DNA of 64,000 nucleotides from Marinobacter halodurans (GCF_004327985.1 NZ_SJDL01000021.1:23612-87611), one strand, 5' to 3'; counted from the stretch's first letter, positions 14,174 through 24,037 are shown. Numbers and translations are program-made. The notes: generated from the sequence alone by a model not told the origin.

Positions 14174-15028
14174 GTGAGCTTAGATGGTCGTACAGGTTTT
14201 CGGGATCAGAAACCGGCGGTTTCTTTCCTGACGCAGTGTTGCCGCCGTCTGTCCTTCCGGGGTCTGGGCGCCAGCCTGCTTGTCCTGTTTCTGCTCACGG
14301 GCTGCAATACCGCGGACATCTACCAGGACGATCGCTACAATCCGCCGGTCTACTGGGGGCAGCATGTGGTCCGCTCCGGGGAAACGCTCTACAGCATCGC
14401 CTGGCGCTATGGCCGCGATTATCGCGAACTGGGCAACGCCAATGGCATCAAACCGCCTTACACCATCAAACCCGGCCAAGTGATCCGCCTGGACCTGAGG
14501 GGCCACGTCCCTTCCGGGCAGTCCGCATCGCCGTCGCCGACCCGCACCGCCCGCCACTCTGCGCCCCGCCATGCGCCGTCCACCGCATCCAAACCGCGCG
14601 TCCAGCGGGCACCTGAGGCCGACAAATCATTGCGTGACCAGACCCAGGTGGTGTCTGATATCCAGTGGCGCTGGCCCAACGTTGGCCCCGTAATTGCAGG
14701 ATACTCAACGTCGGGAAAAGTCAATAAGGGCATTGATATTTCCGGCAAGCCCGGTGACCCGATCAGGGCAGCCGCCAGTGGTAGCGTGGTCTATGCGGGC
14801 AGCGGGTTGTTGGGTTACGGTAACCTGATCATCGTTAATCACAACGAGCACTACCTGAGCGCATACGCTCACAACCGGAAGATATTGGTGCAGGAGGGAG
14901 AAAACGTCAGGGCGGGCCAGCTCATTGCCGAAATGGGCAGCAGCGGCGCCAACGCGACGAAGCTGCACTTTGAAATAAGAAAAAACGGCAACCCGGTGGA
15001 CCCGATGAATTACCTGCCACCGAGGTAG
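14174..15028 (+). CDS. nlpD: NlpD-like lipoprotein, LysM and degenerate LytM domains
   Basis: Envelope lipoprotein that activates an amidase (AmiC in E. coli) during daughter-cell separation. The GTG start at 14174 is preferred, giving 284 residues; a TTG at 14108 has no ribosome binding site. A long signal sequence ends in the lipobox LLTGC (Cys44). A LysM domain (VRSGETLYSIAWRYGRDY) follows, then a Pro/Arg-rich linker and a C-terminal M23/LytM fold. The first zinc-ligand His is replaced by Asn (NKGIDISG), while LHFEIR is kept, so the domain is probably catalytically dead, as in E. coli NlpD. It lies 148 bp upstream of rpoS; in E. coli a major rpoS promoter lies inside nlpD. Confidence 0.92.
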   Translation: MSLDGRTGFRDQKPAVSFLTQCCRRLSFRGLGASLLVLFLLTGCNTADIYQDDRYNPPVYWGQHVVRSGETLYSIAWRYGRDYRELGNANGIKPPYTIKPGQVIRLDLRGHVPSGQSASPSPTRTARHSAPRHAPSTASKPRVQRAPEADKSLRDQTQVVSDIQWRWPNVGPVIAGYSTSGKVNKGIDISGKPGDPIRAAASGSVVYAGSGLLGYGNLIIVNHNEHYLSAYAHNRKILVQEGENVRAGQLIAEMGSSGANATKLHFEIRKNGNPVDPMNYLPPR

Positions 15029-15176
15029 GCGGAACCGCCCGGACTGCTGAAGCTCGCATGTCACATCGCTGAAAAGTAAAGATGTCATAAGCAGTTGAAA
15101 AGAACAGCAGGCATCTGTCGAACAACAAGAACTCCGGCAGGTGATAAGAATGGGGTTTAAAGGCGGGGCAAGAACT

Positions 15177-16175
15177 ATGTCAGCAGAGCGTGATGAACTC
15201 ATTGTTGATCGAGTAGCAGATGTCGAGGATTCAGAAGAAGAAACTCTGACAGTCGACTCCAGTAACGAAGACCAAGACGATGCGCCGTTAACGGACTCGT
15301 CCGACCTTTCCAAGGTTTCCGGCCGCTACTACACCAGTCAGAAGCAGTTGGACGCCACCCAGCTTTATCTCAACGAAATCGGTTTTTCTCCACTTCTCAC
15401 TCCCGAAGAAGAAGTCTACTTTGCACGGCTGGCCCGCAAGGGGCAGGAAGCCGGGCGCAAGCGCATGATCGAGAGTAACCTGCGGCTGGTGGTCAAGATT
15501 GCCCGGCGTTACGTCAATCGCGGCCTGACCCTGCTGGACCTGATCGAGGAAGGTAACCTGGGGCTGATCCGCGCGGTCGAGAAATTCGACCCGGAACGGG
15601 GCTTCCGGTTTTCCACCTACGCCACCTGGTGGATCCGTCAGACCATCGAGCGCGCTATCATGAACCAGACGCGCACGATCCGGTTGCCGATCCATGTGGT
15701 CAAGGAACTCAACCTGTATCTACGCGCCGCACGCGAACTGACCCAGAAGCTGGATCACGAGCCATCCGCGGAGGAAATCGCGCAGATGGTCGACAAGCCG
15801 GTGACGGACGTGAAGCGGATGCTCGGGCTGAATGAACGGGTTGCGTCGGTGGATACCCCCATCGGCAGCAGCGGCGAGAAATCGTTGCTGGATACCGTGG
15901 CTGACGAGGGCGCCACCGATCCGGCCGATCTGCTGCAGGACACCAACATGCAGGGATGCATCGAGCGTTGGCTGGATCAGCTCAGCGACAAGCAGCAGGA
16001 AGTGCTTTCCCGTCGCTTCGGGCTGCGGGGTTACCAGACCAGCACGCTTGAGGAGGTTGGGCAGGAAATCGGCCTGACCCGTGAGCGGGTCCGCCAGATC
16101 CAGGTGGAGGCGTTGCGTCGTCTGCGCGAGATTCTGGAGAAGGAAGGTCTGTCCTGCACCATGCTGTTCAAGTAA
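15177..16175 (+). CDS. rpoS: RNA polymerase sigma factor RpoS
   Basis: Stationary-phase and general stress sigma factor. The 332 residues contain region 1.2 ([19 protein letters not shown]), region 2 with the -10-recognition segment ([18 protein letters not shown]), region 3 and region 4 with the helix-turn-helix ([20 protein letters not shown]). The N-terminus is very acidic. I chose the ATG at 15177 with AGGCGGGG upstream; a GTG at 15141 and an ATG at 15150 are in frame but would lengthen the protein beyond the usual ~330. A strong terminator follows. Confidence 0.97.
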   Translation: MSAERDELIVDRVADVEDSEEETLTVDSSNEDQDDAPLTDSSDLSKVSGRYYTSQKQLDATQLYLNEIGFSPLLTPEEEVYFARLARKGQEAGRKRMIESNLRLVVKIARRYVNRGLTLLDLIEEGNLGLIRAVEKFDPERGFRFSTYATWWIRQTIERAIMNQTRTIRLPIHVVKELNLYLRAARELTQKLDHEPSAEEIAQMVDKPVTDVKRMLGLNERVASVDTPIGSSGEKSLLDTVADEGATDPADLLQDTNMQGCIERWLDQLSDKQQEVLSRRFGLRGYQTSTLEEVGQEIGLTRERVRQIQVEALRRLREILEKEGLSCTMLFK

Positions 16176-16199
16176 ACGTTCCTACATAGTGTCGTTCGA

Positions 16200-16233
16200 A
16201 AGCCGGTGGCTCCGATGGGGCCACCGGCTTTTT
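16200..16233 (+). terminator. rpoS intrinsic terminator
   Basis: Perfect 11-bp stem AAGCCGGTGGC (16200) with GCCACCGGCTT (16220), 9-nt loop, and T residues following. It lies 25 bp after the rpoS stop. Confidence 0.9.
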
Positions 16234-16401
16234 CGTTAGTGGGAAGCCGGTGGCGCGATGGTACGGAGTGCCCATCCCATGCGGCTTTGGCAAATGAGAA
16301 CCAGGCATCGGTGAGGATTCGACGGCATTGCTAAAATGCAATTGGTCTGGAAAGGCTAAAGTTATAAAATAAATAACAATCAAATGTTTAGGGACATGAT
16401 G

Positions 16402-16968
16402 ATGAAAAAGGTTACCTCAGCACTGCTGCTCACTCTTGCCCTGGTAGGACCGGCGTCTGCGTTGACCCTGGAAGGCGTCGATGTGCCGGATCACATGAAG
16501 GCGGACAGTTCCAACCTGGTGCTCAATGGCGCCGGGGTCCGTTCCAAGTGGTTCCTGGACCTGTACGTCGGGAGCCTGTTTGTGCCCCAGAAACAGTCCG
16601 ATCCCAAAGCGATTATCGATGCCGATCAGCCCCAGGCCATCCGCCTGGACATCATTTCCGGCATGATCACCAGCGATCGCATGACGGAAGCCACCATGGA
16701 AGGCTTTGAGGCTTCCACGGATGGCAACATGGCACCGGTCAAGAAAGAGATCGACCAGTTCATGGGCGTCTTCAAGGACGAGATCAAGGAAGGGGATGTC
16801 TTCGATCTGGTGTATGTGCCCAACGAAGGCGTCCAGGTATTCAAGAACGGCACCAGGAAGGACACGATTCCCGGTCTCGAATTCAAGAAGGCGTTGTTCG
16901 GCATCTGGCTGTCCGACGAGCCAGCCCAGGAGGACCTGAAAGAGGCGATGTTGGGCAAGGCGGATTAA
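16402..16968 (+). CDS. secreted chalcone-isomerase-like protein
   Basis: A ~188-residue protein with a clear Sec signal peptide (MKKVTSALLLTLALVGPASA, cut near ASA-LT). The mature part shows the bacterial chalcone-isomerase-like fold pattern (VLNGAGVRSKWFLDLYVGSLFV, then a C-terminal EFKKALFGIWLSDEPAQ). Related bacterial proteins are periplasmic and of unknown function; plant-type chalcone isomerase activity should not be assumed. Four in-frame ATGs occur at 16384, 16396, 16399 and 16402. AGGGA at 16390-16394 best fits the last. The 60 bp upstream are AT-rich (TTGGTC...TATAAA), so it likely has its own promoter. Confidence 0.82.
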   Translation: MKKVTSALLLTLALVGPASALTLEGVDVPDHMKADSSNLVLNGAGVRSKWFLDLYVGSLFVPQKQSDPKAIIDADQPQAIRLDIISGMITSDRMTEATMEGFEASTDGNMAPVKKEIDQFMGVFKDEIKEGDVFDLVYVPNEGVQVFKNGTRKDTIPGLEFKKALFGIWLSDEPAQEDLKEAMLGKAD

Positions 16969-16996
16969 ACCCGACTTGGTCGGATCGGTGATTTGA

Positions 16997-17030
16997 GAAA
17001 GGGAGCCATCTGCGGCTCCCTTTCTTGTTT
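16997..17030 (+). terminator. intrinsic terminator
   Basis: Perfect 11-bp stem GAAAGGGAGCC (16997) with GGCTCCCTTTC (17014), 6-nt loop, followed by TTGTTT. It ends the chalcone-isomerase-like gene. Confidence 0.88.
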
Positions 17031-17497
17031 GGGAGATATGGGTTCGACGGGAGTGGTTTTCCCGAATTGGCAGCCTTGAAGGCTGCTCCGAAGCTGAAAG
17101 GGTATTCTAGTAGTCTGTTTTCCAAACATTGTGAGGTCAACTCTCCCTCTCCCCTGGCGGGAGAGGGGGGGCGTCAGGCGCCCTAAAAGTGCCGACAATG
17201 ATCCCGGCGAGCCTTTCGCCTCGTCCCTCTCTCTCCAAGCATCCGCTCCGCACCCCGGCCCACATCCAGAGGCTGTGGGCGTTCCGGCGGGCGAAGCGAT
17301 GCTATGCTTCGCTGTTTCCGCCTGCACCCCGCCAGGGGAGAGCGGCTTTAAGCTGCCAACCTTTTGCAAAAGCCTCTTTAGCTTCGGCACCACTAATCTG
17401 ACCGTTCAGCATCCACGTACCTGGAGCTATTGCAGCACCCTCTATAGCTTCTGAGGCGCCGCCCCTCATCCGGCGGTTCAGCCGGAGAGATCACGGC
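17031..17497. other. gene-free stretch rich in hairpins
   Basis: No credible gene was found on either strand between the terminator and nth. Codon usage in the short open frames is not gene-like. The stretch holds several dyads: GCAGCC/GGCTGC (17070/17081), CCCTCTCCC/GGGAGAGGG (17145/17159) and GCGAAGC/GCTTCGC (17291/17306). It also holds the possible inverted-repeat element described separately. Confidence 0.7.
17067..17359. repeat. possible MITE-like element with imperfect terminal inverted repeats
   Basis: The segment 17067-17088 (begins TTGGCAGCCTTGAAGGCT) is an imperfect inverted copy of 17339-17359 (ends GGCTTTAAGCTGCCAA), with about 19 of 22 positions matching and a one-base gap. The ends enclose about 250 bp of hairpin-rich non-coding DNA. 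No transposase and no clear target-site duplication were seen. It may be a non-autonomous element or simply two copies of a palindromic intergenic repeat in opposite orientation. Confidence 0.35.
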
Positions 17498-18139
17498 TCA
17501 GTCCAGATATTCCCGCTTATCCTTGAACTCGCACAGATCCTCGATAATGCAGCTCCCACACTTCGGCTTGCGCGCCGTGCAGGTATATCGCCCATGCAGG
17601 ATCAGCCAGTGATGGGCGTCCTGCAGGTAGGGTTTGGGGACCAGCCGCACCAGCCGCTTTTCCACTTCCAGCACATTTTTCCCCGGTGCAATGCCGGTCC
17701 GGTTGGAGACCCGGAAGATGTGGGTGTCCACGGCCATGGTGGGTTGGCCGAAGGCGGTGTTGAGCACCACGTTGGCTGTCTTGCGACCGACGCCGGGCAG
17801 GGCTTCGAGTGCTTCCCGGGTTTCCGGCACCACGCTGTTGTGCTGTTCCACCAGCGCCCGACAGGTCTTGATGACATTCTCGGCCTTGCTGTTAAACAGG
17901 CCGATGGTCTTGATGTATTCCTTGAGGCCGTCCACGCCAAGCGCCAGGATGGCTTCGGGCGTATTGGCCACCGGGAACAGCTTGGCGGTGGCCTTGTTGA
18001 CGCCCACATCGGTGGCCTGGGCGGACAGGATGACCGCGATCAGCAACTCGAATGGAGTGCTGTACACCAGCTCCGTGGTGGGATTGGGATTAGCCGCTTT
18101 GAGCCGTTCAAAGATCTGTGTCCGTTTTTCCTTGTTCAT
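17498..18139 (-). CDS. nth: endonuclease III
   Basis: Bifunctional DNA glycosylase/AP lyase that removes oxidised pyrimidines. The 213-residue product has the helix-hairpin-helix LPGVGRKTANVV with catalytic Lys120, and Asp138 in MAVDTHIFRV, the same numbers as in E. coli. The C-terminal 4Fe-4S loop is C-x6-C-x2-C-x5-C (CTARKPKCGSCIIEDLC). Start is the ATG at 18139; a TTG immediately upstream is ignored. It is the last gene after rnfE, with a 7-bp gap, the same linkage as rnfABCDGE-nth in E. coli. Confidence 0.97.
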   Translation of the reverse strand: MNKEKRTQIFERLKAANPNPTTELVYSTPFELLIAVILSAQATDVGVNKATAKLFPVANTPEAILALGVDGLKEYIKTIGLFNSKAENVIKTCRALVEQHNSVVPETREALEALPGVGRKTANVVLNTAFGQPTMAVDTHIFRVSNRTGIAPGKNVLEVEKRLVRLVPKPYLQDAHHWLILHGRYTCTARKPKCGSCIIEDLCEFKDKREYLD

Positions 18140-18146
18140 CAAAGCC

Positions 18147-18863
18147 TCAGGAGACGTTACCGGTCACGCGAACGCGCTTGCTGCCGGTAGTGACCGGCTG
18201 GGTGTCGCGGGCGGCCTGACGTTTGCGGATCTGGCCATCGATGCCGTTCTTCAGGGCGATCAGGAAGCCGAGACCGACAAAGGCGCCCGGCGGGAGGATC
18301 ATGAACAGCACATTCGCGTAGTCATCGAACACCTGGATTTTCCAGGTGCTGGCGCCTGCGCCAAAGATCAGGTCCATATTGGAAAACAGCGTTCCCTGTC
18401 CGATCAGTTCGCGGATACCGCCCAGGACAATCAGTACGGCGAGAAAGCCCGCCCCCATCATGAAGCCGTCGAGTACCGACAACAGAACGGGATTGCGGGA
18501 GGCAAACCCGTCGGCGCGTCCGAGAATGGCGCAGTTGGTGACGATCAGCGGGATGAAGATGCCCAGGATTTCGTAGAGCTGGTAGGTGTATGCCTGCATC
18601 AGCAGCTCGGCGCAGGTGACGAACGACGCGATGATCATCACGAACGCCGGCAGGCGTACGGAATCGGAAACAAAGTTGCGAATCAGCGAGACCGAGAGAT
18701 TCGATCCGACCAGGACCAGCAGGGTAGCCAGTCCCAGGCCGATCCCGTTTACCACCGTACCGGTGACGGCCAGCAGGGGGCACAGCCCCAGCACCTGTAC
18801 CAGTGCCGGGTTGTTGGCCCAGAGGCCGTCCTTGATGATTTCCTTGAGGGTCTTGTTGGCCAT
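18147..18863 (-). CDS. rnfE: Rnf electron transport complex subunit RnfE
   Basis: Membrane subunit of the Rnf (Rsx) complex, which couples electron transfer between NADH and ferredoxin to ion movement and in E. coli helps reset SoxR. The 238 residues form about six transmembrane segments, with the family-typical [15 protein letters not shown] start and [17 protein letters not shown], which includes the conserved Cys implicated in an Fe-S centre shared with RnfA. It is followed by nth and lies 1 bp after the rnfG stop codon. Confidence 0.96.
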   Translation of the reverse strand: MANKTLKEIIKDGLWANNPALVQVLGLCPLLAVTGTVVNGIGLGLATLLVLVGSNLSVSLIRNFVSDSVRLPAFVMIIASFVTCAELLMQAYTYQLYEILGIFIPLIVTNCAILGRADGFASRNPVLLSVLDGFMMGAGFLAVLIVLGGIRELIGQGTLFSNMDLIFGAGASTWKIQVFDDYANVLFMILPPGAFVGLGFLIALKNGIDGQIRKRQAARDTQPVTTGSKRVRVTGNVS

Positions 18864-18864
18864 A

Positions 18865-19521
18865 TCAGCCTCGATCTCCGTCCGTTGCGCTCATACCCGC
18901 CGTCGGGGCGAGCAGGGTGTCACGATGGGCCTGGAAGTAGAGCAGGGCGTTGTGGACAGCGCCCACGACCGCGCGTGGGGTGATCGTCGCGCCGGTGAAC
19001 TGGTCGAACTGGCCACCGTCCTTGGCCACGGCCCACTGGCTTTTGGCCGTGTTCTCCAGCGACTTGCCGTTGAAGCTGTAGACCCAGCTGGTTTTCTTGG
19101 TTTCCACCTTGTCGCCCAGCCCGGGGGTTTCGTGGTGTTGCGTCACGCGGACGCCGAGAACTCGCCCCCCGTCATCAATGCCTACCAGGAGGTGGATGTC
19201 GCCGGAGTAACCATTATGGGCCACTGCCGGCAGGATCACCCCCGTGACTGCACCGTCCTTGCGGGCAATGTGCGCTTGCAGGGTTTCGGTCAGACCCAGT
19301 TGTTCGTCTGGCCCGACCAGTTGGGTGGCGGCCAGCAGGTCGTTGGTATGCTGCTCTTCCGGGATGATCTGCAGCAGGGCGCCGGCTTCGGCCTTACGGA
19401 TCTGATCCTGTATGCGGTCCGACGTAAAGGCATGGGTGACCGCAATCGTTCCGGCGGTGATGACCGCGAATAGGGCCAGTCCGACGGCGTTGCGAGTGAT
19501 CGATTGTCCAAGTGCAGCCAT
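18865..19521 (-). CDS. rnfG: Rnf electron transport complex subunit RnfG
   Basis: Single-span subunit of Rnf carrying covalently bound FMN. The 218-residue protein starts at the ATG at 19521 ([18 protein letters not shown]), has one N-terminal membrane helix, then a periplasmic FMN-binding domain. The flavinylation motif is [11 protein letters not shown]; the second Thr is the expected attachment site. [12 protein letters not shown] is another family signature. The reading frame continues open upstream into rnfD, but only the part from 19521 is RnfG. Confidence 0.95.
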   Translation of the reverse strand: MAALGQSITRNAVGLALFAVITAGTIAVTHAFTSDRIQDQIRKAEAGALLQIIPEEQHTNDLLAATQLVGPDEQLGLTETLQAHIARKDGAVTGVILPAVAHNGYSGDIHLLVGIDDGGRVLGVRVTQHHETPGLGDKVETKKTSWVYSFNGKSLENTAKSQWAVAKDGGQFDQFTGATITPRAVVGAVHNALLYFQAHRDTLLAPTAGMSATDGDRG

Positions 19522-19532
19522 GACTCGTCCTG

Positions 19533-20576
19533 TTACGCCTGATCGGATTTGACGCGACGGGCCTTCTGGTGGCCGTAGGTGCGCGGTTGGGTGTAGTAGT
19601 CGATGAACGGTACGGCGAAATTCATCAGTAGCACGGCAAAGGCCACCGCATCCGGGTAGCTGCCCCAGGTGCGGATGATGTAGAGCAGTATCCCGATACC
19701 GGCGCCGTAGACCAGTTTGCCCTTGCGGCTGGTTGCCGCCGTCACCGGGTCCGTCGCAATGAAGAAGGCGCCCAGCATGGTCGCGCCGGACAGCAGGTGG
19801 ATCGTCAGGGGAGCGTAGCGGTCCGGGTCCCAGCCAAAGGCCAGGCTCATCAGGGACAACGCAGCGAGCAGGCTGACCGGAATGTGCCAGGTGATCAGGC
19901 GCAGGGCAATCAGCAGCAGGCCACCGGCCAGGAAGCCAAGGTTTACCCACTCCCAACCCTTCGAGACGAAATCCCCGAACGCCGGATTCTGCAGGACCTG
20001 GCTGGACAGATGGGTCTTGATGTCGTGTTTGTAGACATCCAGCGGCGTGGCCATGGTGTAGCCATCGACGGGTTCGGCGCCAGTGAAGTTCAGGGCAATG
20101 GTGTGGAGCAGTCCCGGGGTATCGGCACCGAGTCCGGTCGGGCTGGCCCAGTTGGTGGTCATGGCGACCGGGAATGAAACCAGCACCAGTGCATAGCCCA
20201 CCATTGCGGGATTGAATGGGTTGGAGCCCAGGCCGCCATACAGCTGCTTGGCCAGCAGGATGGCGACGACCACGGCGACGGCGCAGACCCACCAGGGGGC
20301 GAACGGCGGCAGCGACAGCCCCAGCAGCAGACCGGTGACCGCTGCCGTGTTGTCCTTCAGGAAAAACGCAACCGGCCGCTTGCGCAGCAGGAGAATGACG
20401 CCCTCGGTCAGCAGGGCTAGGGCGACGCAGAATACGGTGTTCACCAGATTGCCCCAGCCAAACCACAGTGTCTGGGCCAACAGGCCGGGAAGCGTGGCCA
20501 GGATTACCCAGAACATGACCCGGGAGGTTCTCTGCGGGCCGTGTGCGTGAGGGGATGACAGTCTCAGAAAAGCCAT
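19533..20576 (-). CDS. rnfD: Rnf electron transport complex subunit RnfD
   Basis: Polytopic membrane subunit with covalently bound FMN, 347 residues. [15 protein letters not shown] is the typical N-terminus. Multiple membrane helices follow. [10 protein letters not shown] holds the threonine expected to carry FMN. The conserved [19 protein letters not shown] and [19 protein letters not shown] segments also match RnfD. It lies 18 bp downstream of rnfC and 11 bp upstream of rnfG. Confidence 0.96.
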   Translation of the reverse strand: MAFLRLSSPHAHGPQRTSRVMFWVILATLPGLLAQTLWFGWGNLVNTVFCVALALLTEGVILLLRKRPVAFFLKDNTAAVTGLLLGLSLPPFAPWWVCAVAVVVAILLAKQLYGGLGSNPFNPAMVGYALVLVSFPVAMTTNWASPTGLGADTPGLLHTIALNFTGAEPVDGYTMATPLDVYKHDIKTHLSSQVLQNPAFGDFVSKGWEWVNLGFLAGGLLLIALRLITWHIPVSLLAALSLMSLAFGWDPDRYAPLTIHLLSGATMLGAFFIATDPVTAATSRKGKLVYGAGIGILLYIIRTWGSYPDAVAFAVLLMNFAVPFIDYYTQPRTYGHQKARRVKSDQA

Positions 20577-20594
20577 GGGGTGTCTCGTTCTCCG

Positions 20595-22766
20595 TCAGGA
20601 CTCGGCGTCCGCTGTCTTTCGGGCATCCGCCAGCGCCTGCTCGGCGCGGGCGACGCGGTCCTGGTTCTTGGCCACGGCACGCTCCAGTTTGTCCACGTTG
20701 TCACCGTCGGCCTCGCGGGCTTCCTGCAGCATGCCCTGCATGGTTTCGAGCTTGGCGCGGGCCTTGTCCAGGGCGGCTTCCAGTTCCGGGATATCGGCTG
20801 TTGGCGTGGACGGGGCGGGACGCGCGGCGTTCAGGGCCTCTTGCGCGGCCTTAACGCGCTGTTCGTTCTTGGCCACGGCGCGTTCCAGCTTGTCGACGTT
20901 ATCACCGCCCTCCGAGCGGGCGTCAGCCAGCATGCTGCGCATGGTGTCCAGCTTGGCGGCGGCCTTGTCCACATTGGCCTTGAGCGTGTCCAGGTCCGGC
21001 GCCGGAGTCTCCGCAGCCGCGGGTGCTTGCGCCGCATCCAGGGCCGCCTGCGCCGTGGCTACGCGCTCCTCGTTCTTGGCGACCGCCCGCTCCAGCTTCT
21101 CGGTGTCGCCACCCTGGTCGCGCGCCTCCTTGAGCAGGCCCTGCATGTTCCGGAGTTTGGCCCGGGCCTTGGTCAGGTTGGCTTCCAGGGTTGCGATATC
21201 CGGCGTTTCCGGCGCTGCGGGTGTCTCGGCTTTGGCTTTCATGCCCTTGCGGGCCAGGGCGGCTTCAACAGCAGCGCTGGCGGATTTCTTTGGTGTCTCG
21301 GCGGCCGGTTCACGCTTCTCCGCCTGGGCCTTAGCCGCGGCTTCGGCGCGAGCCTTGCGCTTGGCCTCCTTCTCGGCCTGCTCCCGCTCCAGTCTGGCCT
21401 GGCGGGCTTCGAAGCGTTCCCGGGCACGGTCGGACTTGATCTGGTCTTCCCTTTGCCGGCGGATCTCGCCCTTGGCGTAGCGGTAGAACTGCACCAGCGG
21501 GATCGTGCTGGGGCAGGTGTAGGAGCAGGCGCCGCATTCGATGCAGTCGAACAGGTTGTGCTGCTCGGCTTTCTCGAACTCCTGGGACTGGGCGAACCAG
21601 AACAGCTGTTGGGGCAGCAATTCCATGGGGCAGGCTTCGGCGCACATGCCGCAACGGATACAGGGCTGCGCGGGCGGAGGCGCCGGGAATTCGTCCGGAG
21701 AGCCGGCAATGATGCAGTTGGTGGTCTTGATCACCGGGACGTCCGGATTCTCAAGGGTGAAGCCCATCATCGGCCCGCCCATGATCAGGCGCTGCGTCCG
21801 CGACGCGTCGAAGCTGGCGTGCTCCAGCAGGAAGCGGATCGGCGTACCGATCAGGGTTTCCACGTTACCTTGGTTGGCCAGCCCTTCGCCGGTCAGCGTG
21901 GTGATGCGGGAGATCAGGGGTTCGCCGAAACGAACGGCCCGGTAGACCGCTGCGGCCGTACCCACGTTCTGGCACATCACGCCGATATCCGCAGGAATGC
22001 CGCCGTGAGGCACTTCCAGGCCGGTGAGCAACTGGATCAGCTGTTTTTCCCCGCCCGAGGGGTATTTGGTAGGAACGACCGCGACCTCGATGCGCGTACC
22101 CGCCACGGCCTGCTTCAGCGCCTCGATGGCTTCCGGCTTGTTGTCCTCGATGCCGATAACACACTCTTCCGGCTCCAGGATAAACGCCATGATTTCCAGC
22201 CCGCGCACGATGTCGATGGCGCGGGTCCGCATCAGCATGTCGTCGGCGGTGATGTAGGGCTCGCACTCGGTCCCGTTGAGAATCAGGGTGCGGACCTTAT
22301 CGTCCCGGGGTGGGTACAGCTTGATCTCGGTGGGAAAGCCAGCGCCGCCCATCCCGGCAATGCCGGCCCGGCGGATCCGTGCCAGCAGGGCCGGTGCCGA
22401 TTCGTTGTGATAGTCCTCGAGCGGTTCCAGGTCGGTCCACTGTTCCTCGCCATCCGGGCGCAGGACCACGCACCAATCGGTCATGCCGGAGGGGTGGGGC
22501 ACCGGATGCGGGACGATACCTTCAATCGTGCCGGATGTGGGCGCATGCACGGCGACGCTGACGCGGCCCTGCGGCTCGGCAAGCATCTGGCCTTTCAGGA
22601 TCCGGTCGCCGGTACCGACCAGGGTCTGGGACGGCGCACCGATGTGTTGCTGGAGCGGAATATAGAGCGCATCCGGCAGCGGCAGTGTCCGGATCGGCGT
22701 TGCCGTGGACTGGTGCTTGTTCTCGGGCGGGTGGATCCCGCCGGGGAAGTCCCAGATCTTGCGCAT
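20595..22766 (-). CDS. rnfC: Rnf electron transport complex subunit RnfC, with C-terminal repeats
   Basis: Peripheral subunit that binds NADH and FMN and carries two 4Fe-4S clusters. The 723-residue product starts at an ATG overlapping the rnfB stop (TGATG). Nucleotide/flavin-binding signatures are GMGGAGFPTEIKL and NGTECEPYITADD. Two ferredoxin motifs (CIRCGMCAEACP near residue 372 and CIECGACSYTCP near 410) follow. After residue ~440 comes a Lys/Glu/Ala-rich coiled-coil tail with three tandem copies of a 67-69 residue unit ending LERAVAKNE(E/Q)RV-like. Long Ala-rich tails are known in gammaproteobacterial RnfC; copy number varies. Confidence 0.95.
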   Translation of the reverse strand: MRKIWDFPGGIHPPENKHQSTATPIRTLPLPDALYIPLQQHIGAPSQTLVGTGDRILKGQMLAEPQGRVSVAVHAPTSGTIEGIVPHPVPHPSGMTDWCVVLRPDGEEQWTDLEPLEDYHNESAPALLARIRRAGIAGMGGAGFPTEIKLYPPRDDKVRTLILNGTECEPYITADDMLMRTRAIDIVRGLEIMAFILEPEECVIGIEDNKPEAIEALKQAVAGTRIEVAVVPTKYPSGGEKQLIQLLTGLEVPHGGIPADIGVMCQNVGTAAAVYRAVRFGEPLISRITTLTGEGLANQGNVETLIGTPIRFLLEHASFDASRTQRLIMGGPMMGFTLENPDVPVIKTTNCIIAGSPDEFPAPPPAQPCIRCGMCAEACPMELLPQQLFWFAQSQEFEKAEQHNLFDCIECGACSYTCPSTIPLVQFYRYAKGEIRRQREDQIKSDRARERFEARQARLEREQAEKEAKRKARAEAAAKAQAEKREPAAETPKKSASAAVEAALARKGMKAKAETPAAPETPDIATLEANLTKARAKLRNMQGLLKEARDQGGDTEKLERAVAKNEERVATAQAALDAAQAPAAAETPAPDLDTLKANVDKAAAKLDTMRSMLADARSEGGDNVDKLERAVAKNEQRVKAAQEALNAARPAPSTPTADIPELEAALDKARAKLETMQGMLQEAREADGDNVDKLERAVAKNQDRVARAEQALADARKTADAES

Positions 22767-23359
22767 CAGGACATCACCTCGGTCCGGTCGCTGGCGATCA
22801 CCCGATCCTTCGCCCGGTTCAGCTCCGGACGCTCCCAGTTCCAGGAGCGGATGGTGGTGGGTACGGGCACCATGTCGATGCAGTCCACCGGGCAGGGCTC
22901 GACACACAGGTCGCAGCCGGTGCATTCGCTCTCGATCACCGTATGCATATGCTTGGCCGCGCCCAGGATGGCGTCGACCGGACAGGCCTGGATGCACTTG
23001 GTGCAGCCGATGCATTCGTCTTCACGGATGATGGCGACGCGCTTGCCCTGGTCCACGCCATGCTCGGCATCCAGGGGTTCCGGTTCCACATCCAGCAGGT
23101 CGGCCAGGGCGTGGATGGTGGCTTCACCGCCTGGAGGGCACTTGTTGATGGCGTCGCCGTTGGCGATGGATTCGGCGTAGGGGCGGCAGCCGGGAAAGCC
23201 GCATTGACCGCACTGGGTCTGGGGCAGTAGTGCATCGATCTGGTCGATAATGGGGTTGCCTTCGACCTTGAAACGCTCGGCGGCAAAGCCCAGCAGGCCG
23301 CCAAAGATCAGGGACAGGACGACGAGCGCACCGATGGCAATAAGAATGCTGGTCCACAT
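22766..23359 (-). CDS. rnfB: Rnf electron transport complex subunit RnfB
   Basis: Ferredoxin-like subunit of Rnf, 197 residues. It has an N-terminal membrane helix (about 5-26), then a four-cysteine Fe-S domain ([14 protein letters not shown]...C) and two 4Fe-4S ferredoxin motifs ([32 protein letters not shown]). The stop overlaps the rnfC start, and rnfA lies 13 bp upstream. Confidence 0.96.
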   Translation of the reverse strand: MWTSILIAIGALVVLSLIFGGLLGFAAERFKVEGNPIIDQIDALLPQTQCGQCGFPGCRPYAESIANGDAINKCPPGGEATIHALADLLDVEPEPLDAEHGVDQGKRVAIIREDECIGCTKCIQACPVDAILGAAKHMHTVIESECTGCDLCVEPCPVDCIDMVPVPTTIRSWNWERPELNRAKDRVIASDRTEVMS

Positions 23360-23372
23360 GGTGATGACTCCG

Positions 23373-23954
23373 TCAGATGCTTACCAGCCCGGTGAAACCG
23401 AGGAAGGCCAATGACATCAGACCGGCGGTCACCATGCCAATGGCAGCACCCCGGAAAGCGAACGGCACGTCGGCCACCGCGATCCGTTCGCGCATGGCGG
23501 CGAACAGGACCAGGACCAGTGAAAAGCCCAGTGCCGCACCGAGCCCGTAAAGTACGGACTCGATGAAGTTGTTGTTGCGGTTGAGATTGAGCAGCGCCAC
23601 GCCCAGAACCGCGCAGTTGGTGGTGATCAGCGGCAGGAAGATGCCTAGCACCCGGTAGAGCAGCGGGCTTGTCTTGCGCACCACCATCTCGGTGAACTGG
23701 ACGACGACTGCAATCACCAGGATAAAGGTGATGGTCTTTAGGAACGCCAGGTTCAGCGGTGCCAGCAGGTAGGTGTAGACCAGGTAGCTGCAAACCGAGG
23801 AGAGGGTCAGCACGAAGGTGGTGGCCAACGACATGCCCATGGCGGTTTCCAGCTTGTTGGATACCCCCATGAACGGGCACAGGCCCAGGAATTGAACCAG
23901 CACAAAGTTGTTGACCAGAATCGTGCTGACCAGGATCAGCAGGTAGTCTGTCAT
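23373..23954 (-). CDS. rnfA: Rnf electron transport complex subunit RnfA
   Basis: First gene of the rnf operon. The 193-residue protein has six predicted membrane helices and starts [32 protein letters not shown], typical of Rnf[17 protein letters not shown] mirrors the matching segment in RnfE, consistent with the known pseudo-symmetric RnfA/RnfE pair. The gap of 83 bp to metG upstream, with metG transcribed in the same direction, allows either read-through or a local promoter. Confidence 0.96.
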   Translation of the reverse strand: MTDYLLILVSTILVNNFVLVQFLGLCPFMGVSNKLETAMGMSLATTFVLTLSSVCSYLVYTYLLAPLNLAFLKTITFILVIAVVVQFTEMVVRKTSPLLYRVLGIFLPLITTNCAVLGVALLNLNRNNNFIESVLYGLGAALGFSLVLVLFAAMRERIAVADVPFAFRGAAIGMVTAGLMSLAFLGFTGLVSI

Positions 23955-24037
23955 GCGATCTCTCTCCGCGCGCCTTGGTGGCGTTTTCTGCCGGGGGATC
24001 GTCGTGCGATGCCCCCTTATTCCGGGTTCCAGGCCGG

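Noticed and set aside
19522..20466. Extension of the rnfG frame upstream into rnfD
   Set aside because: This part is an out-of-frame shadow of rnfD; RnfG homology starts at 19521.
20580..23180. 866-codon open frame on the plus strand
   Set aside because: Antisense of rnfC and rnfB, both with clear Fe-S motifs.
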